A stretch of 64,000 nt of DNA from a virus: positions 269,116 through 333,115 of IMG/VR virus record IMGVR_UViG_3300032242_000723; one strand, given 5' to 3'. The position numbers and the translations under genes are program-made. Of this stretch, positions 55,600 to 62,674 are shown piece by piece; position 1 is the first letter of the stretch, and the number at the start of each line of letters is the position of its first letter. The notes beneath the pieces are model-generated. The model was not told the origin of the DNA. It did no database searches and saw only the letters and a list, made by a program, of their open reading frames with translations.

Positions 55600-56247
55600 A
55601 TGGCAACAGCCTCTCAATCACTATTCAACATGACCGTAGCATCTGATAATGCTGGTGGAAACCAAGGTCTGTTGATGCCTAAATTACAGTTTCGATTCAG
55701 AGTTAACTTTCTGAATTTCGGAGTTGGTTCTACATCCGGTCTTTCTTTGACTAAGCAGGTTATGGAAGTTTCTCGCCCTGCAGTTACCTTTGCACCAATT
55801 ACACTTAACGTTTATAATTCAACTCTCAAGCTTGCAGGTAAGCACACTTGGGCAGATATGACTTGTAAGATTCGTGACGATGCGTCAGGTAGCGTTGCTA
55901 AAGCAGTTGGCGGTCAACTACAAAAGCAAATGGACTTTGTTGAACAAGCAACTTCGGCTGCTGGTCAAGACTATAAGTTCCAAACTAACATTGAAATTTT
56001 AGACGGTGGTAATGGTACTGCTGCTCCGGTCGTACTTGAGACTTGGGAAGTATACGGTTGCTTCTTGCAGGGTGTTAACTACGATGCACTGAACTACGCA
56101 ACAAGTGACGCAGTAACAATGAGTCTTACTATTTCATACGATAATGCAATTCAAGGACCTCTTGGCTCTGGTGTAGGATCACCTATTACTCGTGTTGCAA
56201 ATGGTTCAACTGGTTCCGTAACTGGTATCGGTGGAACAACAGCTTAA
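55600..56247 (+). CDS. 19: tail tube protein (T4 gp19-like)
   Basis: 215 aa (T4 gp19 163 aa). KLQFRFRVNFLNFGVG, LTKQVMEVSRPAVTFAPITLNVYNSTLKLAGKHTWADMTCKIRDD (in parts: TKQVMEVSRPAVTF, LNVYNSTLKLAGKHTW, MTCKIRDDASG) and YKFQTNIEILDGGNG followed by LETWEVYGCFLQGVNYDALNY are the classic tube fold and ring contacts. It lies directly after the sheath, as in T4, with its own late promoter and ribosome site for high output. Confidence 0.93.
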   Translation: MATASQSLFNMTVASDNAGGNQGLLMPKLQFRFRVNFLNFGVGSTSGLSLTKQVMEVSRPAVTFAPITLNVYNSTLKLAGKHTWADMTCKIRDDASGSVAKAVGGQLQKQMDFVEQATSAAGQDYKFQTNIEILDGGNGTAAPVVLETWEVYGCFLQGVNYDALNYATSDAVTMSLTISYDNAIQGPLGSGVGSPITRVANGSTGSVTGIGGTTA

Positions 56248-56253
56248 TATAAG

Positions 56254-56261
56254 GTTAAATA
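56254..56261 (+). promoter_or_regulatory. probable late promoter GTTAAATA
   Basis: A variant late box with gttcgt (6 bases) before ATG 56268. Confidence 0.5.
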
Positions 56262-56267
56262 GTTCGT

Positions 56268-57458
56268 ATGTCGGGCTTTAATCAGAATTTATTTAATGAG
56301 ATTGCCGGAGCATTTGGTTCCGGCAATCCCTACCTTAGAGATTATCACCACGCCTCTAAAGTGTTTAGAACGAATAATTATCAGAGAGCACCTAAACTTA
56401 AATTTCTCTTTCATACTTATTTCGAAGTCAATACTGATGTTGCTGGTGCAAATTATGGCTTGCTCGTGAAAGAAGTAAAGCTTCCTACATATACCTTCAA
56501 CACTGTACAACTTAATCAATATAACAGAAAAAGAATTGTACAGACTAAAATCAAGTACGATCCTATTGATATCACGTTTCATGACGATAATGCAAGTCAG
56601 GCAACTCAGTTATGGGAACTTTACTATCAATATTATTACAGCGATTCTAAAAAACCAGGATCAGTTCTACAGGGTTCAAAAGGCAGCAAACAAGCAACCG
56701 GATCTGGTGACTACAATAGTAGAAATATATATTCCGGCGATAACATAAACGGCGACACATCTTGGGGCTTCCAAGGGGACAAAAAACCTCCCTTCTTCAA
56801 GAATATTACTGTATTCGGCATGCATCAACATGAATTTACGGCGTATACACTAATCAATCCTATAATCACTGGCTTTTCACATGACACCTATAACCATAGT
56901 GAAGGTGCCGGCACAATGACAAATCGTATGACAATTGATTATGAAACAGTGGTATATAACTATGGTAGCATAGATGGTAGAAATCCTCAAAACATAATCA
57001 CAGGATTCGGAGATATCGCTAACTATGACAGAGAGCTTAGTCCGATAGCAATGCCGGACTCAAATAAATTTGTATCAGGAAAAGGTGGTTTGATAGATGC
57101 AGCGGGAGGGTTCGTTCGCTCACTAGAAGAAGGAAACCCAGTAGGCGCAATCATGGCTGCGGGTGATATTTATAATACTTTTGCGAATCCAAATCTTAAG
57201 GTAGCAATTCCTGCTACATTAAATTCATTGTTAGTAACTGCTGGACAAAATGCCCCTACAAATCGTAATACTAGGTTTAATACACCAGTCGCTGCTGCAA
57301 GTCCGGGACCAAATGGATTACCGAACGGACTTCCGATTGATGCGTTGACTAAACCACCGAACCCTGTATTCACTACTCCTAATGCAGGTGATCAGTATGC
57401 AGGCCCGCCAGGAGTTTTCACTGGATTTCCTCCGGTACCTCCATTCCCTAGAAATTAA
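56268..57458 (+). CDS. tube-like virion protein, 396 aa
   Basis: The region FRTNNYQRAPKLKFLFHTYFEVN, LLVKEVKLPTYTFNTVQLNQYNRKRIVQTKIKYDPIDITFHDDN (in parts: VKEVKLPTYTFNTVQLNQYNR, YDPIDITFHDDN) repeats the tube-fold pattern of gp19. Later, ITVFGMHQHEFTAYTLINPIITGFSHDTYNH is a second tube-like strand set. The C-terminal 130 residues are Pro/Gly/Asn-rich. It may be a tube-initiator or cap protein of the tail, comparable in position to T4 gp54/gp48-type proteins. Role inferred. Confidence 0.65.
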   Translation: MSGFNQNLFNEIAGAFGSGNPYLRDYHHASKVFRTNNYQRAPKLKFLFHTYFEVNTDVAGANYGLLVKEVKLPTYTFNTVQLNQYNRKRIVQTKIKYDPIDITFHDDNASQATQLWELYYQYYYSDSKKPGSVLQGSKGSKQATGSGDYNSRNIYSGDNINGDTSWGFQGDKKPPFFKNITVFGMHQHEFTAYTLINPIITGFSHDTYNHSEGAGTMTNRMTIDYETVVYNYGSIDGRNPQNIITGFGDIANYDRELSPIAMPDSNKFVSGKGGLIDAAGGFVRSLEEGNPVGAIMAAGDIYNTFANPNLKVAIPATLNSLLVTAGQNAPTNRNTRFNTPVAAASPGPNGLPNGLPIDALTKPPNPVFTTPNAGDQYAGPPGVFTGFPPVPPFPRN

Positions 57459-57463
57459 TCTAA

Positions 57464-57471
57464 GATAAATA
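57464..57471 (+). promoter_or_regulatory. late promoter GATAAATA, leaderless spacing
   Basis: Late box followed by gtatc and ATG 57477; same geometry, and nearly the same sequence, as the 12403 promoter. Confidence 0.78.
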
Positions 57472-57476
57472 GTATC

Positions 57477-57833
57477 ATGGCAACTTCACAATACAATTCA
57501 GTAGACCAAACCGTAGCTATCTTTGATGGCTTTTACAACCTTAATCTCAACGTAAGTGCTACAGAATATGATGTAGTATATTCATACTTCAAAGGTGTGT
57601 CAGAAAATACCACTATTGCAGGAAACTTTACCGTAGTTCTGTTCAGAATTGCAAATGACGGTAACTATAATGTACTAGATTTACTAGCAATCATTAAAGG
57701 GCAATCCAACAAACTACAAATGAATAAAGTTCTTTGCTATTATCTGAACACCTTTAAGGCAAAAGCGTCATTATACGGTGTCAGTAACGTACCTAAACCA
57801 AATCAAGTAGTACAACGTAACGTAGTGCTATAA
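57477..57833 (+). CDS. conserved structural-type protein, 118 aa
   Basis: MATSQYNSVDQTVAIFDGFYNLN, EYDVVYSYFKGVSENTTIAGNFTVVLFRIA, and KLQMNKVLCYYLNTFKAKASLYGV. I recall this as a small conserved protein between tube and gp4 genes in T4-like marine phages. It is alpha/beta with no catalytic residues visible. Late promoter; probably virion-associated. The following gp4 gene starts one base after its stop. Confidence 0.65.
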   Translation: MATSQYNSVDQTVAIFDGFYNLNLNVSATEYDVVYSYFKGVSENTTIAGNFTVVLFRIANDGNYNVLDLLAIIKGQSNKLQMNKVLCYYLNTFKAKASLYGVSNVPKPNQVVQRNVVL

Positions 57834-57834
57834 A

Positions 57835-58269
57835 ATGGGTAAATGGGCACAAGGTTTCTACACCCCAAAGAATGCAGAAAAGTATATTGGTAAACGCACT
57901 CCTAGATATCGTTCTGGTTGGGAACTTACTTTCATGAACTTTTGTGATAACAATGACAATGTATTATATTGGGCCAGTGAATCTATGGTTGTTCCCTATC
58001 AGCATCCCTTTACCGGCAAACCAACTAACTATATCCCTGATTTCTTTGTAGTATACGAGAATAAGTCTGGCAAAAAGATTGCTGAAGTTGTTGAAATCAA
58101 ACCAAAGAAGCAAAGTCTAATAGAAAGTAGAGTTGCAACCGCAAAAGATAGAATGGTTGTAGCAATCAATCATGCTAAGTGGCGTGCAGCCACTGTATAT
58201 TGCAAAGCCCATGGTTTCGCCTTTCGCGTAATTACGGAAGATGACTTGTTCTACAATGGACGCAAGTAA
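57835..58269 (+). CDS. 4: head completion protein (T4 gp4-like)
   Basis: 144 aa (T4 gp4 150 aa). GKWAQGFYTPKNAEKYIGKRTPRYRSGWELTFMNFCDNN (in parts: KWAQGFYTPKN, RYRSGWELTFMNFCD), then PDFFVVYENKSGKKIAEVVEIKPKKQ carry the endonuclease-like fold (E...PDF...EIKPK), a TnsA-type restriction-nuclease core. In T4, gp4 finishes packaged heads before tail joining. It starts one base after the previous stop. Confidence 0.85.
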   Translation: MGKWAQGFYTPKNAEKYIGKRTPRYRSGWELTFMNFCDNNDNVLYWASESMVVPYQHPFTGKPTNYIPDFFVVYENKSGKKIAEVVEIKPKKQSLIESRVATAKDRMVVAINHAKWRAATVYCKAHGFAFRVITEDDLFYNGRK

Positions 58270-58270
58270 A

Positions 58271-58278
58271 ACTAAATA
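58271..58278 (+). promoter_or_regulatory. late promoter ACTAAATA, leaderless spacing
   Basis: Late box followed by cttct and ATG 58284; 5-base spacing, predicted start at the A of ATG. Confidence 0.7.
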
Positions 58279-58283
58279 CTTCT

Positions 58284-58769
58284 ATGAGCAAAAAATTAGA
58301 AGAACTTTTCGATATGGAATCCAGTGTGACAAACGATCTCACTATTCCATTGCCTAACTTTGAACAAGATGTAACAGAGACGGCACTTACAACACTAGAC
58401 AAGATTGAAGCAGCCTTACCACAAGTCAGGGGATTAGAAGCCGCTGACAATGAGATGGACGAACTTGCTATGCTTGCAACCAATAGTTACAAGGACCTAA
58501 TGGATCTTGGGCTGCAGGTTGAAGCACGATTCAGTTCTGAAATATTCAACTCAGCCAGTAGTATGCTTGGTCATGCTATCACTGCAAAGACAGCTAAGCT
58601 AAACGCCAAATTAAAGCGAATTGATATGCAGTTAAAAAAAGCACAACTAGATATGAAACTTGCTTCTAAAAGCGAAGAGATAGAGGCAATACAGATTGGC
58701 GAAGGCCAATCATTGGATCGCAATGAGTTACTTAAGATATTGATGAATAAAAATAATACAGATCAATGA
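58284..58769 (+). CDS. putative small terminase subunit (T4 gp16-like)
   Basis: 161 aa, highly helical. MSKKLEELFDMESS at the N-terminus is followed by TALTTLDKIEAALPQVRGL, EMDELAMLATNSYKDLMDLGLQVEARFSSEIFNSASSMLGHAITAKTAKLNAKLKRIDMQLKKA (key parts: VEARFSSEIFNSASSMLGHAITAK and a coiled coil). The MLGH-x-x-x-AK segment parallels T4 gp16 MEVFATLMGQMTTTN. It would recognise DNA and regulate gp17, encoded some 47 kb away here. Assignment by remembered pattern. Confidence 0.55.
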   Translation: MSKKLEELFDMESSVTNDLTIPLPNFEQDVTETALTTLDKIEAALPQVRGLEAADNEMDELAMLATNSYKDLMDLGLQVEARFSSEIFNSASSMLGHAITAKTAKLNAKLKRIDMQLKKAQLDMKLASKSEEIEAIQIGEGQSLDRNELLKILMNKNNTDQ

Positions 58770-58775
58770 TAAATA
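58768..58775 (+). promoter_or_regulatory. late promoter GATAAATA
   Basis: It overlaps the stop of the 58284 gene; predicted start about 58781, giving a 57-base leader to ATG 58838. Confidence 0.6.
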
Positions 58776-58837
58776 AAGATGTAGTTCACGAGACTGGCAT
58801 CTCCAACTACTCTAATGCTATAGAAGGAAACATCAGC

Positions 58838-59608
58838 ATGTGTATTTATTGTGGTACAAACAAGTACCGTAGAATCTATGAAAATCATTATGGTCCTATT
58901 CCAAAAGAAGAGAATGGTCGGGCATACGAAATACATCATATAGACAATAATCATTCAAACAATGTCCCGATAAACTTGAAATGCGTGAGTTTGCAAGAAC
59001 ATTATGACATTCATTATGCTCAAGGAGATTGGGGCGCCTGTTACAGAATGGCTAAAAGAATGTCTCTAGCTCCAAATGAGATTGCAGAGATAACTCGCCA
59101 AAATAATAAAAAAATGATAGAAGCAGGAACTCATCCCTTTATCGGTCCTAGCTTGAATAAAAGCAGACATGCAGCAGGAACTCATCCTTTGCAAAATCCA
59201 AAAAATATAGCAGCAGCTAAAGAAAGAGAACGAGTCCTCCTAACTGCTGGCACCCATCTGTTTTTAGATAAGCAATGGCAATCTGACAAGTGTAAAAAAG
59301 CAGTCATTAATGGAAACCATAACTTTTTAGGCGGTGAGATACAGAGACGAACTAGTACCCGTCGCAGTCAAGAAGGAACACATAATCTTTTACGAGATAA
59401 TGATCCTCGAATACAAGATAAATCACATCACTTTTTCGGCGGGGCCATACAACGAGCTTCTAATTTAAAAAGGTTGTCTGAGGGCACTCATCCTTCACAG
59501 AGAAAGATAACATGCGAACATTGTGAAAAATTAGTTAGCGTAGGTATGCACCAGCGATGGCACGGAAACAATTGTAAAAATAAAACAACAAAGATAAATA
59601 CTCAATAA
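58838..59608 (+). CDS. HNH homing endonuclease with repeated DNA-binding motifs, 256 aa
   Basis: I choose ATG 58838 (gaagga about 10 bases upstream, and start MCIYCGTNKYRRIYENHYG as in related phage nucleases) over the longer frame from 58766. The HNH site is GRAYEIHHIDNNHSNNVPINLKCVS (in parts: YEIHHIDNNHSNN, NLKCVSLQEHYDIHY). The C-terminal half contains five to six repeats of the type AGTHPFIGP, AGTHPLQNP, AGTHLF, EGTHNLL, KSHHFFGG and EGTHPSQ, which probably read the DNA groove, and a final CxxC...H zinc element (CEHCEKLVSVGMHQRWH). Free-standing mobile gene. Confidence 0.88.
   Translation: MCIYCGTNKYRRIYENHYGPIPKEENGRAYEIHHIDNNHSNNVPINLKCVSLQEHYDIHYAQGDWGACYRMAKRMSLAPNEIAEITRQNNKKMIEAGTHPFIGPSLNKSRHAAGTHPLQNPKNIAAAKERERVLLTAGTHLFLDKQWQSDKCKKAVINGNHNFLGGEIQRRTSTRRSQEGTHNLLRDNDPRIQDKSHHFFGGAIQRASNLKRLSEGTHPSQRKITCEHCEKLVSVGMHQRWHGNNCKNKTTKINTQ
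59593..59600 (+). promoter_or_regulatory. late promoter GATAAATA
   Basis: Late box inside the end of the HNH gene, 27 bases before ATG 59628; predicted start about 59606. Confidence 0.65.
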
Positions 59609-59627
59609 TACATTAGAGGTCACCTTA

Positions 59628-60251
59628 ATGAAAAATCTAAGACACTATATTTCTGAGTCTGTACATACATACGATTACACGATCAAAATCGCTGGCGAAG
59701 TGGATAAGAACTTCCTAGACCTCTTTACCTATAACTTGAACAAGTTTGATCCTGTTGAGATTTCAGATCCAAAATCGCTTCCAATCCAAAAAGACCCATA
59801 TGGGTTCCCAAATCTTTCTAACGAGCCAGTGACGATCATCAAGGCGAAGTTTAGATATCCTACAAATGAGCCTATGATCCAGCAAATCGCTCAGCTCCTT
59901 GGATACAACATCAACATGGTTCGGGTTGTCAAGACATCGTATGATGACAGCATCAATACCGAAATGGACGAGTATGCTAATCAAATGAAGCACAGTCCAG
60001 TGTTGAATCACGAAGAGATGGAAGAAGAATCAGGTGCTAAGGCAGCAGCAAAAGCATATGGTGACTCATATCTATCTAGCATCAAAGATCAAGCAAAGGA
60101 TTCTAAGATTGATATTCCTTATGCTGGTAAGAAGACTCCAGACGCATTCGATCCATTCAAGCCGCAAGAGTACGCTAAATCAGACGGCAAAGACAGCCCA
60201 ATGAGCAAAATCACAAGACCTGCAAAGCCACAAACTGGTTCAAGAGGGTAA
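59628..60251 (+). CDS. probable head-interior/prohead protein with capsid-targeting-like N-terminus, 207 aa
   Basis: Starts MKNLRHYISESVHTYDYTIKIAGEVDKNFLDLFTYNLNKFDP (in parts: MKNLRHYISES, YDYTIKIAGEVDK, LFTYNLNKFDPVEIS). The first ten residues resemble the T4 capsid-targeting peptide with a potential cut site ISE/S. I recall this protein as conserved in marine T4-like phages next to the large acidic protein that follows here. The second half is charged and Lys/Ala-rich. Confidence 0.65.
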   Translation: MKNLRHYISESVHTYDYTIKIAGEVDKNFLDLFTYNLNKFDPVEISDPKSLPIQKDPYGFPNLSNEPVTIIKAKFRYPTNEPMIQQIAQLLGYNINMVRVVKTSYDDSINTEMDEYANQMKHSPVLNHEEMEEESGAKAAAKAYGDSYLSSIKDQAKDSKIDIPYAGKKTPDAFDPFKPQEYAKSDGKDSPMSKITRPAKPQTGSRG

Positions 60252-60264
60252 AAAGGAAATCAAC

Positions 60265-62568
60265 ATGAGCATGAAAAATCTACTAGAAAAAATGACCCAA
60301 TTGAGCAAAATCAATGAGACTCCTAAGCCACCTAAGAAGAAGGTTCTCAAAGAGTCAGCACAAGTTGCTCCTGCAAAACCTGCTTCATTGCGTGAGTTGT
60401 TCAATCAACTTGACGAAGCAATGGCACCAGGCCAGAAGCCACTTCCTGTTCTTGATCCACAAAACAAGCAAGCTGGCGCGGGCTTCGTGACAAGCACTAA
60501 CCCCGCTGTACAAAACATGTTGAAGAATCTTGATCCTAAAGATGTACAGATTGCAATGGCACCGGGTAAGCCTGGTCAAGCAATGGCTCCTACAGCAGCA
60601 GGTCATCCTAATCCAAATCAAATGGCTCCTACTGCGGGTGGCACTGGCCAAGCAATGCATGAAGATGAGCTTGATGAAAAATGGTCCGGCGATGCTGAAG
60701 TCAAGTCAACTGGCCAATATGCAGGTAAGTCAGTAGCAGAACTCAAGAGCGCACTTTCAAAGTTAAAGGCATCTGGTCCACATCATGAAGGTACTCCTGA
60801 AAACAAGCGTATGAAGCAACTTATGTTTGCTATTCGTGCTAAGAAGGATTGGAAGGGCGGCATCGAAGAAGGTGATCTACCATCTTCATCTGGTGTTGAC
60901 ACTCGCGGTGCTGGTTTAGGCGCTGGCCGTAGTCAGGCTACCTTTGAAAGTAAGGAAAGCAAAGATCATAAGTTTGAAGTTTGCTATACAACTACCTCTG
61001 ACAAAGAAGTAAAAACCACTATTACTGCTTCAAGTGTTAAAGAAGCAACTGCAAAGATTGAGAAGAAGCACAACTTCAAGTCTCTTGATTCTGTCAAGAA
61101 GGTCAAGGAAGAAAAAAAGGAAGTCAAAGAAGGCACTAAGGGTGTAAATCCTTTTGCTAAGAAAGACGACAAGGCTCCAGCTAAAGCACCAGCTAAAGGT
61201 AAGAAGCCAGACTTCTTAGACCTTGACAAAGACGGTGATAAGAAAGAACCAATGAAGAAGGCAGCAGCCGACAAGAAAAAGAAAACAGTGAAGGAAAGCA
61301 TGAGTCACAGAATGCAAGCGGCCCGCTTAGAGGGCAAAGCACATGGTCTTAAGGGCCACGCTCACAACGGTAAGCACTACGAAGACATGGAAGAAGCTCG
61401 TTGCTATCATGAAGGATACAAAGAAGGCCTTGATGAATGTCACGGTATGATGCCTGGTATGGGTCTTGTTGGTGAAGCTGGTATGCCAGCAACTACTCAT
61501 GGTATGGCATCACAAGCAATGCCTACTATGGAAGACGAGTTCATGGAAGACGAGATGGAAGAGGGCAATGCGTTCACCGCTGCTCTAGCAAAAGCACCAA
61601 AAGGTGGTAAGTTTAAGGTCGGCGGCAATACATTCACTGACACTAGCGGATACGATGCTCAACTTGACGAATATACATTTGAGTCACTTGATAGACAACT
61701 TGATGCATTACTCAACGAAGGCGTTTCAGTTTCTATCTCTAGAGGGCAAGAAAATGTACCTAACTCAGTAACGATCACTGCACAAGACGCAGAAGCCGAT
61801 GAACTACTATCACTTGTACGCAATGCAGGCATGGGCGGTATTTTTGGTGGTGACGAAGGTTCGGACGATTCATTCGGTATGCCTCACCCGCATGAGATGG
61901 GCGGAGCTTCTGAAATCAATGCTCCAGGACAGATTGAAGTCGTAGATGATCATGAAGGTATGCTTGCTCTTATGAAGAAACTATCAGGAGTCCAACCATC
62001 CGGTCCTGCTATTGAGTTTAGCAATGACGAAGAAGGTTCTGATGATTATGAATCTGAAGAAGGTTCTGATGATCACGAATCAGAAGAGTGCTCATCATGC
62101 GGTCACGCCGATTGTGATTGTGACGATGAGCAAGTTGACGAAATGGAAACTGACGAGCAAGAAGAATTTGAAGTTGCAGAAGATACAGGCGCTGATAATA
62201 CCAATGCTGATACTGCAGGACAAGTTGGTACTGATGAGGCATTAGCAAAAGCAGATGCGGGTGAAGATGAAGAAGAAGGTGAAGAAGACGAGTCTATTCA
62301 AGAATGCGGCATGTATGAAGATGACATGGAAGAGGAAGAAGACCTCACTGAATGGGCAAATGACGCAGGCGGAAACGGCACTGAGACTACATTTGAACAA
62401 GACATTGATTTTATGACACGAGTTATCTCGGGTGGATTGAACAAGCAAAAGTCAACTGGTCAAACTACTATCCCAGTTATTCCTGGTCAAAAGGATCGTA
62501 TGGGCTATTCAGCAGTCAACGAATCAATCAGCGACTGGGCTAAGTTAGCAGGTATTAAGAAGAACTAA
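60265..62568 (+). CDS. large acidic internal/structural protein, 767 aa
   Basis: Starts MSMKNLLEKMTQLSKINETP, with a possible prohead-protease site INE/T. The sequence alternates Pro/Ala/Lys-rich linkers and small domains. KGKKPDFLDLDKDGDKKEPMKKAAADKKKK contains a calcium-loop-like DLDKDGDKKEP. A conserved block near 470-530 reads DEYTFESLDRQLDALLNEG and VPNSVTITAQDAEADELLSLVRNAG. A very acidic region (residues 585-690) carries duplicated EGSDDYESE/EGSDDHESE units and a CSSCGHADCDCDD cysteine cluster. The C-terminus ends ESISDWAKLAGIKKN. Probably a prohead core or internal head protein. Confidence 0.6.
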   Translation: MSMKNLLEKMTQLSKINETPKPPKKKVLKESAQVAPAKPASLRELFNQLDEAMAPGQKPLPVLDPQNKQAGAGFVTSTNPAVQNMLKNLDPKDVQIAMAPGKPGQAMAPTAAGHPNPNQMAPTAGGTGQAMHEDELDEKWSGDAEVKSTGQYAGKSVAELKSALSKLKASGPHHEGTPENKRMKQLMFAIRAKKDWKGGIEEGDLPSSSGVDTRGAGLGAGRSQATFESKESKDHKFEVCYTTTSDKEVKTTITASSVKEATAKIEKKHNFKSLDSVKKVKEEKKEVKEGTKGVNPFAKKDDKAPAKAPAKGKKPDFLDLDKDGDKKEPMKKAAADKKKKTVKESMSHRMQAARLEGKAHGLKGHAHNGKHYEDMEEARCYHEGYKEGLDECHGMMPGMGLVGEAGMPATTHGMASQAMPTMEDEFMEDEMEEGNAFTAALAKAPKGGKFKVGGNTFTDTSGYDAQLDEYTFESLDRQLDALLNEGVSVSISRGQENVPNSVTITAQDAEADELLSLVRNAGMGGIFGGDEGSDDSFGMPHPHEMGGASEINAPGQIEVVDDHEGMLALMKKLSGVQPSGPAIEFSNDEEGSDDYESEEGSDDHESEECSSCGHADCDCDDEQVDEMETDEQEEFEVAEDTGADNTNADTAGQVGTDEALAKADAGEDEEEGEEDESIQECGMYEDDMEEEEDLTEWANDAGGNGTETTFEQDIDFMTRVISGGLNKQKSTGQTTIPVIPGQKDRMGYSAVNESISDWAKLAGIKKN

Positions 62569-62583
62569 TACTTGATAACATTC

Positions 62584-62616
62584 AAAATAGCCGGGCTAGT
62601 TCCCGGCTATTTTTTT
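62584..62616 (+). terminator. intrinsic terminator
   Basis: AAATAGCCGGG pairs with CCCGGCTATTT around a 6-base loop, followed by a T-run to 62616. It ends the head-protein unit. Confidence 0.93.
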
Positions 62617-62640
62617 GGTCAGTGTATATCAATCCAAAAA

Positions 62641-62648
62641 GATAAATA
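62641..62648 (+). promoter_or_regulatory. late promoter GATAAATA for the last fibre gene
   Basis: Late box with predicted start about 62654; aagggg ribosome site precedes the GTG at 62675. Confidence 0.7.
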
Positions 62649-62674
62649 CTATAACGACTAAGGGGTATTGATTA

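Noticed and set aside
58766-58837. Upstream start of the HNH gene overlapping the putative gp16 stop
   Set aside because: ATG 58838 has a good ribosome site and matches the usual MCxxC start, and a late box (58768-58775) lies inside the extra region.
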